64,000 nucleotides of DNA, from positions 470,975 through 534,974 of the forward strand of contig NZ_MDEB01000002.1 of the NCBI RefSeq assembly GCF_002939945.1, in the 5' to 3' direction. The position numbers and the translations under genes are program-made. The notes beneath the pieces were generated by a model that was given only the letters and a program-made list of their open reading frames with translations, ran no database searches and had not been told where the DNA came from. Source of the stretch: Xanthomonas arboricola pv. populi (GTDB lineage: Bacteria > Pseudomonadota > Gammaproteobacteria > Xanthomonadales > Xanthomonadaceae). Shown here one piece after another: positions 41,840-50,924 of this stretch (position 1 is the stretch's first letter; each line of letters opens with the position of its first letter).

Positions 41840-44197
41840 TCACCCGTACCAGGCCTGCACCTTCACCGCCGCTGTGCTGGCGGGCAACGCCACGCGATCG
41901 GCATGCGGGCCCTGCGCACGCGCCGGCTTGCCGTCGACGAGCACGCGGGTGAGCGTTGTGCCCTTGGGCACGCGCAAGCTCAGCCAGGTGTGCCTGGGTG
42001 ACCGTTCCGGCAGTTGCACCTCGGCATCGATGCGGCGTGCCTCCACATCGGTGCGCAGTGTCAGCGTGAGCTTGCCCCAGCGTGTGGGCGCCGCCGTGAT
42101 GCCGATCGCGGCGCCACTGCCCAGCCATGCGCGCGGCAGCGCACGCGCAAGGAACAACTGCTCGCCTGCGCTGTCGTCACTGACCAGCATCCAGCGCAGC
42201 AGCAACGGGATGGTCATCTGCGCGGGGATGCAGAACAGCGGCATGCCACCGGTGATGCCGCTGACCTCGCCGGCGGTCCAGCTGCCGCGCGTATGCACCT
42301 GGTAGCGGTGCGCATAGACGAACAACAGATACTCTTCGATGCGATCCAGCCGCAGCAGCTGCTGCGCATAGCCGTAGGAAATGAAGCCGAGCAGATCGCG
42401 ACTGCCCGGCTCCGGTGGTGCGATGTTGGCCACCACGCCGATGCTGGTACCGCCATGGCCGCGCAGGCAATCGATCACCAGGTTGGCCAGGTCGTCGGGC
42501 AGCACATCGGCCTGCAGCAATTCCGCATACGCGCGGTGCGGCCACTGCTGCTCGCTGGGCTTTTCCTGCAGCAGCGATTGGCGAAACGTCAGTTTGGTGC
42601 CCGGCAACGGGCCGATATACGGCGGCGACAGCTCGCGGCGCACGTTGGCACGCAGGCTCGCCTCCAGCCGTATGCGCAACTGCCTGGCGCGATGCTGCCA
42701 TTGCGTAGCCAGACCGACATCGCCACCGAGCGTGCTCCAGACCTGGGCGATGTCTTCCCAGCCGCGTATCGTCAGCGCGCTGTTGGCGTAATACGGTTTC
42801 CACCACAGCGACGGGTCGGGGAACAGGCAGGCATCGGATTCGTTCCAGCCGTGCAGCAGGCCATGGCCATGCGCGCTGCGCGGCAATGCGAGCGCCTGGT
42901 CATGCAGCTCGCATGGCAGCTCCGCGGTGGCGGCGATCTTGGGCAGCAGGCGGCGCAGCCGGGCCGCATCGCCGGTGTAGCGCAGATAGCGCACCAGCAG
43001 CGACAGGGTCAGCCCGAACTGCCCGACCTCCGGCCCGCGCATGTTCGGCAGGCCATCGTCCTGCACGAAGTCGTCGAAATAGTTGTCCAATACCGCAGCG
43101 GCCTGCGCGAAGCGGCCCCATTCCAGATTGGCGTAGAACGAGCTGGTGAAGGTGTCCTGGAAGCCGTCGTACTCGTTGCCGTAGTAGTCGCGCTCCACTG
43201 CACCGTACTTCGGGTAATCGCCACCGGGGCGCACCACCAGCTCGCGCGCGAACGCGAATTGCGCCATGTCGTTCCAGCTGGCATCGGGCAGTTGCGCCTG
43301 CACCGTGCCGTCCAGGGCCTGCTGCCAGTACGCGGCAAAATCGATCAACCCCGCGTAGAACTGCTCAGCGGTGGCCGGCTTGCGCGACGGTGCGAAGGCG
43401 GGATAGCTGTGGGTGTAGTGCACGCCGACGATCTCGCCGCCGCGCACCTGCATCGTGCGGTGCCAGGTCTGTACCACGAAGCGATCGCTGGCACGTACAT
43501 CGGCGAACACCAGCACGTCGTACCAGTTATCGGCCTCGCCTTCGCGCCGCATCACCTTGCGCACCGCCGGCATCCAGCCACCCAGCAGGCCTTCCTCGCG
43601 CCGTTTGATCAGCGCCTCGTCGCCCAACTCGGCGAAGGCGTGTTCCGGCCGCGAGGTGCGGCTACGGCCGTTGGGTAGGATCGGCATGGTATCCAGGCTT
43701 TCGCGCGTGCCGACGAAGGTGGTCCACGGCCAGCGGCCACCATTGTCCTTGGGGTCGAGCAGCGAGGCCGGCGGCGGCGCGACATCGCGCACCTGCGCCT
43801 CGTCCGGGTCGCCATCGCGCAGCAGGCGGTCGGCGAGCAGATCGGCCTCGGCCATCGCCACCTCGGCCAGCGGCATCCCGAAGTACGGCTTGCTCTCGGT
43901 CGGATAGGCCGGCTCGGTGCGTTTGTCCAGGCGCAGCATGCCGCTGTCGGTCCATAGCGTGAGCTGGCCCTGCGGGTCGTCGAGATGCTCGTAGACGGTC
44001 CACTGCTGCTGCAGGTGTTCAAAACTGCACAGCTTGCTGCCCACATGCGCGGCCGATGGCAGTGCCTCAAGACGTGGCAGCGCCGGTGGCGGCAACGTCG
44101 CCGGGGTGTGCGGCGTGCCCGGCATTGCGAGCGCGGCACCTGCGCCCACCGCCGCGGTTGCCGCCATGCCCTGACGCAAAAAGCTTCTGCGGTCCAT
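41840..44197 (-). CDS. Tat-exported six-hairpin glycosidase-like protein
   Basis: 785 residues. The twin-arginine leader MDRRSFLRQGMAATAAVGAG marks export in folded form. The body has an all-helical (alpha/alpha)6-like core (WNDMAQFAFARELVVRPGG, DYYGNEYDGFQDTFTSSFYANLEWGRF, GHGLLHGWNESDACLFPDPSLWWKPYYANSALTIRGWEDIAQVW) and a C-terminal beta domain. The acid-rich, aromatic blocks resemble six-hairpin glycosidases, but I cannot assign a GH family. Start ATG 44197. It is first of a co-directional trio with the TonB receptor and GH127 enzyme, so a role in arabinose- or hydroxyproline-glycan breakdown is likely. A longer start (35-50 codons upstream) is open but lacks the Tat logic. Confidence 0.8.
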   Translation of the reverse strand: MDRRSFLRQGMAATAAVGAGAALAMPGTPHTPATLPPPALPRLEALPSAAHVGSKLCSFEHLQQQWTVYEHLDDPQGQLTLWTDSGMLRLDKRTEPAYPTESKPYFGMPLAEVAMAEADLLADRLLRDGDPDEAQVRDVAPPPASLLDPKDNGGRWPWTTFVGTRESLDTMPILPNGRSRTSRPEHAFAELGDEALIKRREEGLLGGWMPAVRKVMRREGEADNWYDVLVFADVRASDRFVVQTWHRTMQVRGGEIVGVHYTHSYPAFAPSRKPATAEQFYAGLIDFAAYWQQALDGTVQAQLPDASWNDMAQFAFARELVVRPGGDYPKYGAVERDYYGNEYDGFQDTFTSSFYANLEWGRFAQAAAVLDNYFDDFVQDDGLPNMRGPEVGQFGLTLSLLVRYLRYTGDAARLRRLLPKIAATAELPCELHDQALALPRSAHGHGLLHGWNESDACLFPDPSLWWKPYYANSALTIRGWEDIAQVWSTLGGDVGLATQWQHRARQLRIRLEASLRANVRRELSPPYIGPLPGTKLTFRQSLLQEKPSEQQWPHRAYAELLQADVLPDDLANLVIDCLRGHGGTSIGVVANIAPPEPGSRDLLGFISYGYAQQLLRLDRIEEYLLFVYAHRYQVHTRGSWTAGEVSGITGGMPLFCIPAQMTIPLLLRWMLVSDDSAGEQLFLARALPRAWLGSGAAIGITAAPTRWGKLTLTLRTDVEARRIDAEVQLPERSPRHTWLSLRVPKGTTLTRVLVDGKPARAQGPHADRVALPASTAAVKVQAWYG

Positions 44198-44274
44198 CGT
44201 CGCGCCCTCGGTTGATCTCATCCACATCCTGCGCGACGGCGCGGCTTGCGTCTTGTGGCAGCTGTCTGGCACGT

Positions 44275-44290
44275 ATGCGGAAATCCGCAC
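44275..44290. promoter_or_regulatory. Palindrome in the divergent promoter, matching the receptor-upstream site
   Basis: ATGCGGAAATCCGCAC: arms TGCGG/CCGCA with an AAAT centre, about 80 bp upstream of the Tat-exported gene. It is nearly the same as TGCGGATAACCGCA at 41550. It also faces the divergent DUF5694-like gene. Confidence 0.6.
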
Positions 44291-44476
44291 ACAAGCAGCT
44301 GTTGCTGCGCTGCCATCGCAGCAACGGCGCAGCGCCCAGTTGCCGCCCCCTGCCATTTAGCCACGTGACTTTCTGGCCACGCCGGTACCTGCGGTGGCAG
44401 CCACACTGGCTGCACAGACGCAGGCGACATCGTCGCCAGACCGCCACGCAACCCAAGCCCACCCACAAGGACCGTC

Positions 44477-45643
44477 ATGCAGCCATCCCTACCGCGCATC
44501 GCGCACAGTGCCCGCGTCGCAGCGCGATTTTTCGATGTCGGCAGCGCGTCTGCCAGGCGGTTGAAACGTCCGGCGCATTGCTGGCTGTGGCTGGCCTTGA
44601 TCGCGCCCTGCATCGCGCAGGCGCAGGTGGATCTGTCGCAACTGGATGCCGAGATGGCCGCGCCACGCACCCAGGTGCTGGTGCTTGGCAGCGTGCATCT
44701 GTCGCAGTTGCCCAAGGGCAGCGATATCGGTGCAGCACGGCTGCAACCATTGATGGACCGGCTAGCCGCGTACGCGCCGACCATCATCACCACAGAGGAC
44801 CTGTCGGGCGAAAGCTGCGACCTGATGCGACGCCATCCGGCGGTGTATCTGTCCGAGGACACCACGACCTATTGCCCCGACACCAGCGAGGCAGCGCGTG
44901 CCACCGGGCTGGATGTTCCGGCCGCCATCGGCAAGGTGCGTGCAACGCTCAAGACCTGGCCGAGTGCGCCCACACCGGCACAGCGTCGGCATCTGGCTGC
45001 GCTGTTTCTGGCCTCGGGCGAGCAACCATCTGCGCTGGTGCAATGGCTGCAGCTTGCGTCGGCCGAACAACGCAGCGGCGATGGCCTGGATGCGGCGCTG
45101 GTCGCGCGACTGCGCAGCGTGGAACAGCGCTCCAACGAGAGTTACCAGATCGCCGCACGGTTGGCGGCACGCCTTGGCCTGCAGCGCGTCCACCCGGCCG
45201 ATGATCACACCGGCGACAACGTTGACCTGGGCGACCCGGCGGTGTACGGCAAGGCAATCCAGGCCGCCTGGGACAAGGCCGCGCCGCGGGCGCGCGCCAT
45301 GCGTGAGCGCGAGGACCAGTTGGCTAGTCAAGGCAAGTTGCTGGAGCTCTATCGCGCGATCAACCTGCCGGCCAGCCAGCAACTGGCCATCGCGGTGGAT
45401 TTTCGCGCCGCACTGAGCGAGGGCTCGCCGCAGCGCTACGGCTATCGCTACGTATCCGGCTGGGAGATCCGCAACCTGCGCATGGTGTCCAACGTGCGTG
45501 CCAGCTTTGCCGACCAACCCGGCGCGAACGTGCTGGCGGTGGTTGGCGCCATGCACAAGCCGTGGTTCGACAATTTGCTGGGGCAACTGCAGGGGGTGGA
45601 TATTGTCGACGCGGAGAAGGTGTTGGGAACAGACGGGAAGTGA
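44477..45643 (+). CDS. DUF5694-like exported protein (TraB/TIKI-like motifs)
   Basis: 388 residues. After a long basic lead, a hydrophobic stretch (CWLWLALIAPCIAQAQ, about 35-50) looks like a signal peptide. The mature part opens TQVLVLGSVHLSQL and near the end has VLAVVGAMHKPWFDNLL. These paired G-x-x-H and G-x-x-H elements are reminiscent of TraB/GumN/TIKI-type putative metallohydrolases, as in DUF5694 proteins. No function is established. ATG 44477 follows AAGG. It is divergent from the Tat-exported glycosidase-like gene and shares its promoter gap; the rest of the neighbourhood gives no further hint. Confidence 0.78.
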   Translation: MQPSLPRIAHSARVAARFFDVGSASARRLKRPAHCWLWLALIAPCIAQAQVDLSQLDAEMAAPRTQVLVLGSVHLSQLPKGSDIGAARLQPLMDRLAAYAPTIITTEDLSGESCDLMRRHPAVYLSEDTTTYCPDTSEAARATGLDVPAAIGKVRATLKTWPSAPTPAQRRHLAALFLASGEQPSALVQWLQLASAEQRSGDGLDAALVARLRSVEQRSNESYQIAARLAARLGLQRVHPADDHTGDNVDLGDPAVYGKAIQAAWDKAAPRARAMREREDQLASQGKLLELYRAINLPASQQLAIAVDFRAALSEGSPQRYGYRYVSGWEIRNLRMVSNVRASFADQPGANVLAVVGAMHKPWFDNLLGQLQGVDIVDAEKVLGTDGK

Positions 45644-45716
45644 CCGGCAATGAGCACAACGAATTCAGCGTGACGCCCTAAATCAAACAGCTGATCGGTC
45701 GAGCGTGCAGTGCCCT

Positions 45717-45891
45717 CACCGCACCAGAGAGTTGTCGATTATTTAGTTGAAACCATGCACTCCTACCATCTCGACTGGTCCTTGCCCGCCCACCGTCGCG
45801 GCACCTTACGCGGCATGGATGCCGCGTAAGAGCTTACAGGGACGTACTTGCAGCGTGTCCCGCGATGGTGGGCGGGCAAGGGCCCGGCAGC
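45717..45891. repeat. Direct repeat A, about 175 bp, with nested palindromes
   Basis: Near-identical to 46009-46184. Outer inverted arms CTTGCCCGCCCACCGTCGCG (45781-45800) and its near-complement at 45861-45880 flank a perfect 12-bp inner stem CTTACGCGGCAT / ATGCCGCGTAAG (45805-45830, 2-base loop). With the companion copy and the hairpin-rich spacer it fills the 772-bp convergent gap 45644-46415, which has no visible gene. Confidence 0.88.
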
Positions 45892-46008
45892 AAACTCGCA
45901 GCGTCGAGGGCGCGGCGCCCTCACCGCTTGCAGGACACGCCGTAAACCCATCCCTGGGGGCTCGGTGGCGGCATCCATGCCGCCACACGGTCCCGCAATC
46001 GGCGAGGA

Positions 46009-46184
46009 CACCGCACCAGAGAGTGAGTCGGCTGCTTTGTTAAAAACATGCACACCGACCATCTCAACTGGTCCTTGCCCGCTTACCGTCGCGGGACCTT
46101 ACGCGGCATGGATGCCGCGTAAGAGCCTCCATGGACGGATTCACGGCGTGTCCCGCGATGGTCGGCGGGCAAGGGCCCGGCAGC
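46009..46184. repeat. Direct repeat B, about 176 bp, with nested palindromes
   Basis: Second copy of the 45717-45891 repeat, both starting CACCGCACCAGAGAG and ending GGGCCCGGCAGC. The inner stem is at 46098-46123. The spacer between copies holds GGCGGCAT-CC-ATGCCGCC and GAGGGC/GCCCTC hairpins. Confidence 0.88.
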
Positions 46185-46415
46185 CAGGTAACAGATCAGC
46201 CGCTCTACGCTTGCGAGCTGCCCGCACGGTCCTAACACCCGCAGACAAGACAACTGCAGTTATCGATACCGGCATGAGCAGCAGCCATCACTTCGCTGAC
46301 TCCACGAAATGCAGAACGTAAATCCGGTTTCAGGTGCAGCCAGATGCGGCATCAAGGCGAAGGCCGCGCACCTACTGCACTAGATCGACAACCGGCCTTC
46401 GTCCAATCCAGGCTC

Positions 46416-46712
46416 TCAGGTCAGCACATCCAACAAGCTACCCAGCATTTCGTCGGAGCGCCGCAGCGCAGTGGCGTTGGCCTGGAAATCGTTGCGTGCC
46501 GAGAGGCCTTCGACCAAATCGCTGGCCGGTGCCGATGGATCGGCGTTGGCGTCGACCACGCTGGCTGCCACTCCACCATTGAGCTGCGTGCTGGCTGCAA
46601 CGGCCTGACGCGGACTGCCGTCCACCGGCTGACGCGCCACATTGCTGGCGGCCACCTGCTGGCGCAGTGCGGCGACCTGCATTCCGGAACTGGCGATACT
46701 GCTGATGCTCAT
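46416..46712 (-). CDS. Miniature flagellar-rod-like protein (FlgC-type N and C termini only)
   Basis: 98 residues. The N-terminus MSISSIASSGMQVAALRQQVAASNVA matches the start of flagellar rod proteins such as FlgC (helix plus the A-N-N-x-A turn). The C-terminus DLVEGLSARNDFQANATALRRSDEMLGSLLDVL matches the family's C-terminal helix. FlgC itself is about 135 residues, so the middle is missing. There are no flagellar genes around it. ATG 46712 follows GGAG. It may be an orphan paralogue or a reduced gene; function unknown. Confidence 0.8.
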   Translation of the reverse strand: MSISSIASSGMQVAALRQQVAASNVARQPVDGSPRQAVAASTQLNGGVAASVVDANADPSAPASDLVEGLSARNDFQANATALRRSDEMLGSLLDVLT

Positions 46713-46941
46713 GATGGCTCCGGTGCAGAACAGAGAAATAACCAATGACGTTTGTTTACCAACCAATCAACACAATCGTTGCCGGCAGTCGCGCCGCACT
46801 GCTGTCGTTCTTACGCCCACCGAGGCGCGTGGCGAGCGTTTCTCACGAAGTGGAACCAGCTGACAGGAACCGCAATGACGTGTCCCACCCACCGATTCCG
46901 ATCACGCCCACCTCACGGCTACGCAGTCGCCTCACGCAGGC

Positions 46942-48579
46942 TCAATACGTGCCCACCCGCACACGCAACACCACCGGCACCTCGCCGGCCGCATCCACCC
47001 GCCCGAAGTTGAGCCCGTAGTCGGTCTGGTCGCCGTTGAGCTGTCTTTCGACCTGCCAGCGCCCGTCCACATACCGCCCCTGCTCCACCCGCAACAGTTG
47101 TCCATGACGGGTATCGGCCGCCTCGCGGAAAAATTCAATGCGCGCGGCCATGCCGGTGACCAGGAACTCCTCCGGCCCCAGCTGGGCCACCAGCAGCCGG
47201 CCGGCGTGGTCGTCGTTACCGGGCAGGATGGCCGGCGCATCGCCCCATAGCGGCGCGCCGAACGACACCCTGGCCTCCCAGTCGCCGAAACGCAGCGTGC
47301 GTTGCGGCGCGCCGGGCTGTTCGGCCACCGCCTGCAGGCGGCCGTCGAAGGCCGCCTGGGCGATCACGCGCTGCAGCGGCGCCAGCAGCTTGAAGTTGGC
47401 CGCGTGCGCAGCGATCGCGGCGCGGTTGGCCGCGCTGTCCGGGTTGCCATCCATACCGAACACAGAAAAGCCGATCCCGCCCTGCCCCAGCACATGGAAC
47501 AGGTATGGCGCGGTGGCCGCTTCGAAGCCGGTCTCCGACACCCAGGCCGGATTGTCCGGCCGCGCGTACTGGCCGATGACCTTGGTGTACTCGTTGTAGT
47601 CGTTGGTGTAGATATCGGTGCCGATGAAGTCGATCGACGGCGTGGCCGCGCGCCACAGCGCGAACACGTTCACCGTCGCACCGCCGGACGGATAATCCAG
47701 GCCCGGATAGCGCTTGCCCTTGTAGCGCAGCCAGGTGTTGACGTAGAGCGGCAGCGGATACGCACGCTTGCCGGCGGCAGCCACCTGGTCGATATATGCC
47801 GCCGTTGCATGCGCATTGAAGGCTTCGGCCGCCTCGGCACCGAACAGCTGCTGCCAGCTGCCCTGCGGTTTGCCCAACGCCTGAGCGATCGCCGCGGGCA
47901 CCGGTTGTGCGAACGCCGCCTCGCCGGCCGGGCCATGGTCGCGCACCGTGCCGATCGCGCCGGGCTCGTTTTCCACCTGGACCAGGATCACCGTGTGACG
48001 GTCGCCATCGACCTTGCGCAGGTGCTGCATCAACGCGGTGAAGGCGCGCGCATCGGCCTGCACGTTGGCGGCCACATGCGGCGACAGCACATCCACCGGT
48101 TCGCCATTGGCATCGCGCATGCGTGGGTAGCTCGCCTCGTCGCGCTTGATCCACTCCGGCACGTAATGCATCTGGCCGTTCTTCCAGCTGCCGAACCACA
48201 GCAAGGCCACGCGCAAACCGCGCTTGCGTGCGCCGGCGATCAGCGCATCCACGTTGGCGGTATCGAAGCGCCCGGGCGCCGGCTCGAACTGCTCCCAGTA
48301 CACCGGCGCTTCCACCGTATTGGCATGCAGCGCGACCACCTCGTCCAGTGCCTTTGGCAGCACGGCCGGCCAGGCACTGGAGTTGTGCAGCTGCGCGGCC
48401 AGCACGGTGTACGGCGCGCCATCGACAAACAGCGCATGGCGGCCATTCTGGGTAACGAAGCGCGGCAGTTCTTCTGCACTGGCCAACGCCACACCGCCGG
48501 CCAACATCGCGAGCGACCACAGCAGGGCCGCGATGCGGCCGCGCGGCTGCGGCATTTTCAGGACAAACAAACGCATCAT
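46942..48579 (-). CDS. GH35/42-like beta-galactosidase with DUF5597-type C-terminus, exported
   Basis: 545 residues. A signal peptide (IAALLWSLAMLAGGVALASAEE) directs export. The TIM-barrel clan-A catalytic pair is visible: acid/base E205 in ILVQVENEPGAIG and nucleophile E349 in WVSETGFE. A C-terminal beta-domain follows (from about 430). Family members remove terminal beta-galactose. The ATG at 48579 overlaps the S9 protease stop (ATGA), making this the last gene of the hydroxyproline/peptidase run. Arabinogalactan proteins carry beta-galactan on hydroxyproline, which would fit the neighbours, but the substrate is inferred. Confidence 0.87.
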   Translation of the reverse strand: MMRLFVLKMPQPRGRIAALLWSLAMLAGGVALASAEELPRFVTQNGRHALFVDGAPYTVLAAQLHNSSAWPAVLPKALDEVVALHANTVEAPVYWEQFEPAPGRFDTANVDALIAGARKRGLRVALLWFGSWKNGQMHYVPEWIKRDEASYPRMRDANGEPVDVLSPHVAANVQADARAFTALMQHLRKVDGDRHTVILVQVENEPGAIGTVRDHGPAGEAAFAQPVPAAIAQALGKPQGSWQQLFGAEAAEAFNAHATAAYIDQVAAAGKRAYPLPLYVNTWLRYKGKRYPGLDYPSGGATVNVFALWRAATPSIDFIGTDIYTNDYNEYTKVIGQYARPDNPAWVSETGFEAATAPYLFHVLGQGGIGFSVFGMDGNPDSAANRAAIAAHAANFKLLAPLQRVIAQAAFDGRLQAVAEQPGAPQRTLRFGDWEARVSFGAPLWGDAPAILPGNDDHAGRLLVAQLGPEEFLVTGMAARIEFFREAADTRHGQLLRVEQGRYVDGRWQVERQLNGDQTDYGLNFGRVDAAGEVPVVLRVRVGTY

Positions 48580-50924
48580 CGCGCCTCCGACGGTAGTGAA
48601 TTCCAATGCGGCGTGGGTTCATTGCGCAGATGGCGCACGAAGAAGTCGTACTGGCGACGCTGCACATAGTCGATCGGCCCGCTGGAGCGGCCCACCGAAT
48701 GCTCGCCGCCAGGCACGTTGAGCAGCTCGAAGTCCTTGCCGGCCTTGATCAACGCATCGACCACCTGCGCGGTGGAGGCCGGGTCCACATTGCTGTCCTG
48801 CTCGCCGACGATCAGCAGCAGGTCGCCTTGCAGCTTGCCTGCATTGACCACGCCCGAGGCCTGCGCATAACCGGCATCCACCGGCCAGCCCATCCACTGC
48901 TCGTTCCAGCTGATCTTGTCCATGCGGTTGTCGTAGCAACCGGCAAACGCCACGCCCACCTTGTAGAAGTCCGGATGGCGTTCGAGCGCGCCCAGCGTGC
49001 TCTGCCCACCGGCCGAGGCGCCGTAGATGCCGACCCGGCCGATGTCGTAGGACCGGTCCCTGGCGGCCAGCGCACGATGCCAGGCGATGCGATCGGCAAA
49101 GCCGGAATCGCCGAGGTTCTTCCACGCCACATCGTGAAAGGCCTTGGAGCGGTTGGCGGTGCCCATGCCATCGATCATCACCACGATGAAGCCCAGGTCC
49201 GCCTGCGCCTGCATGCCGATCTGCTTGTCGCCACCGGAGTGATAGCCGAACGGCCAGAACGTCTTCGGCACAAAGGCGTCGTGCGGGCCGGCGTAGATGT
49301 TCTCGATCACCGGATATGTCTTGCGTGGGTCGTAGTCGCGCGGGCGCACCACCATGCCCCAGATGTCGGTGCGGCCATCGCGGCCCTTGGCCACGAAGGT
49401 CTCCGGCGCGCGCCAGCCGGCCGCCAGCAGCTTGTCGATGTTGCCCTGTTCCACTTGCTGCAGCAGCCGGCCATCGATGGCGTGCAGCTCCATCACCGGC
49501 GGCAGATCCGGGCGCGAGTAGACATCGACGTAGTGCCGGCCGTCGTCTGCAATGGCGACATCGTGATCGGCATCGCTATGGGTCAGCCGGGTCAACCGGC
49601 GGCCGTCGAAATCCACGCTGTACAGCTGCCGGTAGTATGGGTCCTTGCCCGCATCCATGCCGCTGGCAGTGAACCAGATGCGCCGCTGCGCGTCGTCCAC
49701 CCGCAGCACATCGCGCACGATCCACGGCCCGCGTGTGAGCTGGCGTTTGAACTTGCCGCTGCGGCCATCGACCAGATACAGGTGCCGCCAGCCGTCACGC
49801 TCGGAGATCCACAGCAGCTCGTCGCCGCGCCCGTCCACGTCATGGCGAAAGCTGCGGTCGGCATACACGAACGTGCGCGCATCTTCGCCGACCGCCACAT
49901 GCGCGCGACCGCTCTGCGCGTCCACCGCGATCACCCGCATGCGCTGAAAGCCGCGTTGCACGTAGTCGAAGCTCACGCTGCGGCCATCGCGGCGCCACTG
50001 CAGCGGCGACAGCGCATACGGATTGGCGAACAAGGCGGTCTCCACCTCGCGGCGCGTGCCGTCCACGGCGAACAGCACCGGCCGCTCCACATCCACCGCA
50101 TCGCCCGGCTTGGGATACAGCTGCGTGCGCACGCGCGGCTGGCCGCCGCCTGCAGGCGCCGCCTCCACACGGGTGACGCGGCGGGCCAGCCCGGGACGCA
50201 CGCGATACACCGCCAGCCGCTGCGAGTCAGGCGACCAGGTAATGCTTTCCGGGTCGAAGTAATCGTCTGCACGGCCGTCGTCGCTGAGCCGGGTCAGCTG
50301 CCCGTCGGCGACGCGACGCAGCAGCAGGTTCCAGCCATCGGCAAACGCTTCCCAGCGGCCATCGGGCGAACGGCGTGGCGTGTTGTCGGCGGGCACCGCA
50401 GGGTCGCGCACCACACCAAAGCCCCGTGGACGCTGCTGCGCACCGGCGTCGTCGCGGGCGCAACGATAGCCCGTCAAGCTGCAACGCCAGGGCGCTTCAC
50501 CAAGCTCGAACCGGATCGCCCCATCGCCGCGCTCGCCGTCTGCTGCATAGGCGAAGCGCTCGAACGGCAACCGCAACGCGGTGTAGGGCGTGCCGGTCGC
50601 CGCGCTCAATGCCTGCGCCACGCGCAGCTGGTCGAACGCCGGCATTTTCTGCAGCGTGGCGACATCCGCACGGACGAAGGCGAACCCACCCGGCACCGTC
50701 TTGCGGTAATGGAAGCTGCCAGCGTCCTGCCATTGCGCCGGCCACGCCACGTTCTCGGTCAGCGTGCTCCATTGCGCGCGCAACCCCAGCGCGCGTTGGT
50801 AATCGGCCACACCGGGCGCGGCCTGTGCCCCAGCCGACAGCAACACGATGCACGCAACCAGCCCATTCAAGCAGCCCCGCAGCCAGCGCGATACCCCCGC
50901 GTCGCGGCGCAGCTCACTCGCCAT
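48576..50924 (-). CDS. S9 family serine peptidase (prolyl oligopeptidase/DPP-IV-like), exported
   Basis: 782 residues. A signal peptide (GLVACIVLLSAGAQAAPG) precedes a DPP-IV-type beta-propeller (about 130-520; TPRRSPDGRWEAF, YFDPESITWSPDSQRLAVYR, DELLWISERDGWRHLYLVD). The alpha/beta-hydrolase domain has nucleophile S637 in GIYGASAGGQ, Asp in IVGEQDSNVD and His in GGEHSVG. GASAGG replaces the usual GWSYGG, marking a divergent subfamily. Family enzymes cut after proline. The start (ATG 50924, with GGAGGA before it) overlaps the permease gene by 11 bases. It probably trims proline-rich peptides in the periplasm. Confidence 0.92.
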   Translation of the reverse strand: MASELRRDAGVSRWLRGCLNGLVACIVLLSAGAQAAPGVADYQRALGLRAQWSTLTENVAWPAQWQDAGSFHYRKTVPGGFAFVRADVATLQKMPAFDQLRVAQALSAATGTPYTALRLPFERFAYAADGERGDGAIRFELGEAPWRCSLTGYRCARDDAGAQQRPRGFGVVRDPAVPADNTPRRSPDGRWEAFADGWNLLLRRVADGQLTRLSDDGRADDYFDPESITWSPDSQRLAVYRVRPGLARRVTRVEAAPAGGGQPRVRTQLYPKPGDAVDVERPVLFAVDGTRREVETALFANPYALSPLQWRRDGRSVSFDYVQRGFQRMRVIAVDAQSGRAHVAVGEDARTFVYADRSFRHDVDGRGDELLWISERDGWRHLYLVDGRSGKFKRQLTRGPWIVRDVLRVDDAQRRIWFTASGMDAGKDPYYRQLYSVDFDGRRLTRLTHSDADHDVAIADDGRHYVDVYSRPDLPPVMELHAIDGRLLQQVEQGNIDKLLAAGWRAPETFVAKGRDGRTDIWGMVVRPRDYDPRKTYPVIENIYAGPHDAFVPKTFWPFGYHSGGDKQIGMQAQADLGFIVVMIDGMGTANRSKAFHDVAWKNLGDSGFADRIAWHRALAARDRSYDIGRVGIYGASAGGQSTLGALERHPDFYKVGVAFAGCYDNRMDKISWNEQWMGWPVDAGYAQASGVVNAGKLQGDLLLIVGEQDSNVDPASTAQVVDALIKAGKDFELLNVPGGEHSVGRSSGPIDYVQRRQYDFFVRHLRNEPTPHWNSLPSEAR

